From Rickettsiaceae bacterium (lineage in GTDB: Bacteria > Pseudomonadota > Alphaproteobacteria > Rickettsiales > Rickettsiaceae): DNA of 8,224 bases. The notes under the pieces are model-generated. The model searched no databases. It saw only the letters and a program-made list of their open reading frames with translations, and had not been told where the DNA came from. Positions within the stretch are counted from its first letter, which is position 1. Every line of letters begins with the position of its first letter. Location of the stretch: NCBI GenBank assembly GCA_030731565.1, contig JANQTT010000127.1, positions 1 to 8,224 of the forward strand. The letters are read 5' to 3'. The position numbers and the translations under genes are program-made. This document shows, piece after piece, positions 5,976-8,224 of the stretch.

Positions 5976-8224
5976 ATGGTGAGGAAAGTTATAATATTAA
6001 TAATGTTAATTACTTATAGCCCATTTGCCATGGCTGGTTTTTGGAGTGCGCTGGGCGCATGCTTTACTGACCCTTGCAATTGCGGGCTTGATCCAAAACA
6101 CAGATATGAATATCATAATGGATCGTTGAAAAGAAGTGTTAAAAAGAATTATATATGCCCTCCGTGGAATAAAAATGGAGGTCGTCATAGCAATACATGT
6201 CTTATTATAAAACATTATCCTGATACACCAACAGGTTATTACGAAAATTTATGTGCTGAAGAGGCTCCAGACAGCACTTATTTTACTCCTAGAATTAGGG
6301 TGCGAGGACAGCAATGTAATGTTGCTGCGTGTTGGACTACTGATAATACACTAGACTGGGATGGCGATTGCGTTACGCTAGCAAGTGGATATGGCGCGTT
6401 TCCATTGCATCGAATGTGTGCTAGGATCGCTCTTCCCAAAGATGACTTAAGAGGGTTTGCACAAGATCCTGGCTATACGAATGGTTTACATTTAAATTCT
6501 CAAGGAGCAGAGGAGTCAGATGAGGTGATTATAGGGAGCGACGGAAATCCAGTTACATTTGAATCTCCTAAGTTATGTTTATATAGAGATCCCGCTTTTT
6601 TGAGTGTGAAAGAAGGCTTAAGTATTGACTTTATGGATCTGGATCCGAATAATCAACCCATGCACAAGACAGATAAAGTCCATCCTGTTGTAGAGGTTAT
6701 AATATTTTTCTTAAGTATTATTACAGAAACAGGTGGTTCTTTAGCTGATATGATTGGTAGTTTGTTTGGTTTGCTTGATAATGGGGAAGAAGGCGAAACT
6801 ACTTTTGGTTCCGTGATGAAAAATATATTCTTGGGTGTTGGAAAAGTAATTAGTTGGGTTGGTGACAAAATAAAAGGATTTTTAGAAGAAATAGGGCAAA
6901 TTAATCGCGCAGTGGACAACAAAAAATATGGTTGTGTTAATCTGCCTATGGGGCCTTATCCTCCACCATTTTGTGAGAAAGTCGCGCCATTTTTTCAAAT
7001 TGCAGAAGTGCAGGATATCTGCGTGACTGGTAGTGATGGTGCCCCGGTTTTATCTGTAGCAAATGCTGAGTGTCATGTATCAAAATTACAAAATAATTAT
7101 ATCAGGAATTCTATTAGAGTTGGTTATGAAAATTTAGTTCCGTTATGTAAAAACGGGGAAAATCCAAATAGTACTGATAAATGCGTAGAAATCGAAAATC
7201 TAGGTGCATTTGCTTCTTCAAAAGGTATGCATGCATCGACTGCAAGACGTGATATCATTAAACATTGTAGTGATGCAGCCTCTGGTGCTCCGTGCGTAAA
7301 TTCAATGATACAATATAGTTGCAGTGTTTCGGGTAATGGATGTCAAGATAGTTTTAGAATAGTTTATGGTCGCAATTTAGGAGGTGTAGCTACGCCTCAG
7401 TCGTATTATAGGGATGATATTCCTGATTGCCCAGCTAGTGGAAGTGCGGTTTGTCAGGAAATATGGGGAATTAACCGCGGAGAATTTGTAGATATTAGTT
7501 TGACTTTTCCACAGCATCAGACAGGGTTTGATATTTCTCCATTAGTTAAGAATTTTACTTTAAATGATAAAGGTGGAAGGACTGCTTATTTTAGCTCTTC
7601 TATAGTTAGGACTTCGAGTTTTCACCAAAATTTCAATTTTACACAAGATCCAGACCAAATATGTGTATTTGAAGGTGAATTTGTTGTAGGATGTCGAAAT
7701 AGAGCTTTGATATTTAAACCTAATGTATATGAATGTGGTAGTTCGCCAAATTCGGGTATTACATGTTCTTCTAATTATTTTGCCCCGAAATTTATTGTTT
7801 CTTATGTTTCTGGGTCAGATTCGACTACAGCTATAATTGAACCTGAATCAGTTTATAATCCTGGCGGCATAAATAATAGTATTAATTTAGCGGGTAATAC
7901 GTTTGAATCGTTTGTAACAGACAATACATTTGCTGTTAAACCATTTTCTGGTGGCAATTCCCCAAATTCTTCAAGCTTATTTGGTAAATATCAAGATAAT
8001 GTTCCTCCAGTTTATGAAGAAACTATCAATGAAGATACGGTTTATTTAAGCGGTTTAGAGTATATTAATGGTGAGTACCATCTTGGAGGCAAATATGCTT
8101 GTTTGAGCGGGAGAGATATGGTTAAATGCCCGAGTAATCCAAAAATGTGTGTGCTTGCTAAATTGCTAAATAAAGATACGGTTCGTTGTTCTGATTTCTT
8201 TTCTAAGTCTATGGAACTTGGCGG
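5976..8224 (+). CDS. virB6: VirB6-family type IV secretion protein, N-terminal part (runs off window)
   Basis: The frame is open from ATG 5976 to the window end, 749 complete codons with no stop. Residues 1-20 form a signal peptide: basic start MVRK, hydrophobic core, and a likely cut after AMA. The mature protein begins GFWSALGACFTDPCNCG, the opening I associate with the extended VirB6 proteins of Rickettsia. Other family-like stretches follow: ICPPWNKNGG, LCAEEAPDSTYFTPRI and CARIALPKDDLRGF. One hydrophobic segment lies near residues 237-250. Apart from the signal peptide, no multi-helix VirB6 channel region is reached, so it should lie beyond the window edge. Rickettsial VirB6 proteins have a channel domain plus large extra regions. 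The many cysteines (29, 34, 36 and throughout) suggest a disulfide-bonded region outside the cytoplasm. Being directly downstream of virB4, it is probably the first of several tandem virB6 paralogues. The exact paralogue is uncertain. Confidence 0.88.
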   Translation, partial: MVRKVIILIMLITYSPFAMAGFWSALGACFTDPCNCGLDPKHRYEYHNGSLKRSVKKNYICPPWNKNGGRHSNTCLIIKHYPDTPTGYYENLCAEEAPDSTYFTPRIRVRGQQCNVAACWTTDNTLDWDGDCVTLASGYGAFPLHRMCARIALPKDDLRGFAQDPGYTNGLHLNSQGAEESDEVIIGSDGNPVTFESPKLCLYRDPAFLSVKEGLSIDFMDLDPNNQPMHKTDKVHPVVEVIIFFLSIITETGGSLADMIGSLFGLLDNGEEGETTFGSVMKNIFLGVGKVISWVGDKIKGFLEEIGQINRAVDNKKYGCVNLPMGPYPPPFCEKVAPFFQIAEVQDICVTGSDGAPVLSVANAECHVSKLQNNYIRNSIRVGYENLVPLCKNGENPNSTDKCVEIENLGAFASSKGMHASTARRDIIKHCSDAASGAPCVNSMIQYSCSVSGNGCQDSFRIVYGRNLGGVATPQSYYRDDIPDCPASGSAVCQEIWGINRGEFVDISLTFPQHQTGFDISPLVKNFTLNDKGGRTAYFSSSIVRTSSFHQNFNFTQDPDQICVFEGEFVVGCRNRALIFKPNVYECGSSPNSGITCSSNYFAPKFIVSYVSGSDSTTAIIEPESVYNPGGINNSINLAGNTFESFVTDNTFAVKPFSGGNSPNSSSLFGKYQDNVPPVYEETINEDTVYLSGLEYINGEYHLGGKYACLSGRDMVKCPSNPKMCVLAKLLNKDTVRCSDFFSKSMELG

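Noticed and set aside
5782..5976. 64-codon plus-strand frame whose TGA overlaps the virB6 ATG (TGATG)
   Set aside because: Its start lies inside virB4 in another frame. The part beyond the virB4 stop is low-complexity hydrophobic sequence, and virB6 has its own good ribosome-binding site.
6006..6922. Minus-strand frames of 69 and 89 codons inside virB6 (6006-6215 and 6653-6922)
   Set aside because: They are antisense to a clearly coding, family-recognisable VirB6 frame and have no features of their own.

Overview
The window is AT-rich and looks like the genome of a Rickettsiales bacterium, most likely Rickettsia or a close relative in the Rickettsiaceae. The main reason is the right half: a virB4-family ATPase gene followed by a large, secreted, cysteine-rich VirB6-family protein. 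That protein opens with the rickettsial-looking N-terminal signature GFW...CFTxPCNCG. This is the order of the rickettsial (rvh) type IV secretion locus, virB4 followed by virB6 paralogues. The genus is an inference from recalled family features, not from a search.

Left half (1-2908): three plus-strand genes that are not part of the usual secretion locus. The first is a 427-residue protein with a Ser/Thr/Gly/Asn-rich N-terminus, about four ribonuclease-inhibitor-type leucine-rich repeats (LRRs) and an unrecognised C-terminal region. It is followed after 17 bases by a 134-residue DUF805 membrane protein. The third is a family-10 (fucosyltransferase-type) glycosyltransferase with an N-terminal membrane anchor and an uncertain start.

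Middle (2909-3404): about 500 bases of decayed or non-coding DNA. It holds a broken relative of the first gene's leucine-rich repeat, interrupted by what looks like a 4-bp tandem duplication. It also holds a 145-bp element with near-identical inverted ends that resembles Rickettsia palindromic elements. A weak 106-codon minus-strand reading frame covers both. The virB3 gene normally expected just before virB4 is not visible in the window.

Right half (3405-8224): virB4 (813 residues from the preferred GTG start) has a usable Walker A motif, but the Walker B acid pair and the downstream Gln motif look replaced. After a 129-base spacer with a good ribosome-binding site comes virB6, which is open to the window edge (749 complete codons visible). 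VirB4 would be an inner-membrane-associated energiser and VirB6 a channel component of the same apparatus.

No complete new system is evident. The most interesting points are the motif-degenerate VirB4, the surface-modification and candidate-effector genes beside the secretion locus, the LRR remnant on the other side of that cargo, and the palindromic element.
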